Assembly (NCBI GenBank): GCA_001898965.1 | Contig: MKVW01000009.1 | Span: 1,532,479-1,596,478 of the forward strand | Direction of reading: 5' to 3' | Source of the DNA: Rhizobiales bacterium 62-17 | Lineage (GTDB): Bacteria; Pseudomonadota; Alphaproteobacteria; Rhizobiales; Beijerinckiaceae | DNA length: 64,000 bases | Part shown: positions 63,309 to 64,000 of the stretch, in pieces | How positions within the stretch are numbered: position 1 is the stretch's first letter | Layout of the letters: the number at the start of each line of letters is the position of its first letter | Program-made: the position numbers and the translations under genes | Notes under the pieces: model-generated | The model's database searches: none | The model's input: only the letters and a program-made list of their open reading frames with translations | Told to the model about the DNA's origin: nothing

Positions 63309-64000
63309 TGTATCGCGATTTGCGGGATTTTATCGGCCTCGTCGACGATCTGGGCGCTTTACGACGGATCGACGGCGCCGACGCCTTTCTGGAAATCGGC
63401 GGTGTGACCGAGCTTGCCGCGGGTATGCCGGATGGTCCCGCGTTGCTGTTTGATAATATTAAAGGCTATCGACCCGGGTATCGCGTGTTCAGCAATGCGA
63501 CAACGAGCGCGCGCCGCGCTGCGCTGGCGCTTGGTCTTGATGCGTCCCTGCGGCCAATCGAGGCGTTGAAAGCCTGGATCGAAAAGCGTCAGACATTGAA
63601 AATGCTCGACCCGATCGAGACGAAAGACGCTGCGTTCCTTGAGAATTCAATGAGCGGTGCGGATGTCGATCTCGGCCAGTTTCCTGCGCCGCATTGGCAT
63701 CCCAAGGATGGTGGCGCTTATATCGGTTCCGGTAGCCTGGTCGTCATGGGGGACCCAAGCGACGGTTGGGTCAATGCCGGCATCTATCGTGTCCAGGTCC
63801 ATGGGCGCAATCAGGTGACGATTCAGTTCGATCATCTGGGTCGCCACGGCGCCATGATCTCAGCGAAATACTGGGAGAAGGGCAGGGCTTGTCCGGTTGC
63901 CGTGGTCAATGGCGAGGATCCAGCGCTGTTCATCGCCGGATTCGAGTATTTGCCGGCGGGACAGTCGGAATACGCCTTTGCCGGTGCGATCAAGGGCGCG
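63309..64000 (+). CDS. UbiD-family decarboxylase, 3' end outside window
   Basis: The frame opens at ATG 63309 after a GGAG site and stays open to the window end. MYRDLRDFIGLVDDLGAL, then DGPALLFDNIKGYRPGYRV and MDPIETKDAAFLEN-type blocks are UbiD N-terminal domain. DHLGRHGAMISAKYWEKG and VAVVNGEDPALFIAG belong to the prFMN-binding domain. UbiD enzymes use prenylated flavin (made by a UbiX partner, not in view) to decarboxylate or carboxylate aromatic and alpha,beta-unsaturated acids. The AT-rich divergent gap with marR should hold the operator. Confidence 0.88.

Overview
The window reads as chromosomal DNA of an alphaproteobacterium, most likely of the order Hyphomicrobiales (Rhizobiales). 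This is inferred from the GC-rich core genes, a 25-kDa-type outer-membrane barrel protein (31937-32782), an alphaproteobacterial HNH protein (7815-8447) and the general gene style; genus cannot be told from sequence alone. The flanks and centre are GC-rich and orderly. The stretch from about 10.7 to 31.6 kb is clearly more AT-rich and looks acquired.

Layout. 1-6.8 kb: end of a eutA-like gene, a proline iminopeptidase, an exported amidohydrolase, a two-gene nitrate/sulfonate-type ABC importer without a binding protein, and UDP-GlcNAc 2-epimerase. 7.1-10.7 kb: a decayed accessory zone with a frameshifted gene, an HNH protein, a PAP2-family membrane protein, an IS110 transposase scrap, one intact and one broken HTH gene. 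10.9-31.6 kb: a surface-polysaccharide locus. It has a leftward five-gene ABC-2 export operon (kpsT, two KpsE-like proteins around an unknown gene, kpsM) and a rightward set with rfbCBDA (dTDP-L-rhamnose), a methyltransferase, a sugar epimerase, a 1520-residue protein with three glycosyltransferase domains, a pyruvyl transferase, an IS3 scrap and a GT2 protein. 31.9-35.8 kb: an outer-membrane protein, a 48-codon gene, and a methyltransferase/double-GT2 pair.

36.1-41.8 kb holds a diffusible-signal-factor-like (Rpf-type) signalling cluster: a REC-PAS-GGDEF-EAL protein, an RpfC-like hybrid sensor kinase with receiver and HPt domains, and a convergent RpfF-like crotonase with the paired glutamates of DSF synthases. 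The usual HD-GYP regulator RpfG is absent and the GGDEF-EAL protein sits in its place.

42.3-62.2 kb is a ~19.9-kb integrative mobilizable element in tRNA-Arg(ACG). The 3' part of the tRNA is repeated exactly (47 bp) at 42307-42353 and 62162-62208, and a tyrosine integrase lies beside the right copy. Cargo: an unknown gene plus XRE/ImmA-type protease regulator, an overlapping pair of unknown function (methyltransferase and membrane-GAF protein), an EcoRII-like restriction system with Vsr, a mobilization operon with a candidate oriT, a primase with a row of small genes and a candidate origin, and a second cytosine methyltransferase preceded by its own decayed duplicate. No type IV secretion genes are present, so transfer would need a helper. 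The window ends with a MarR regulator divergent from the start of a UbiD-family decarboxylase gene.
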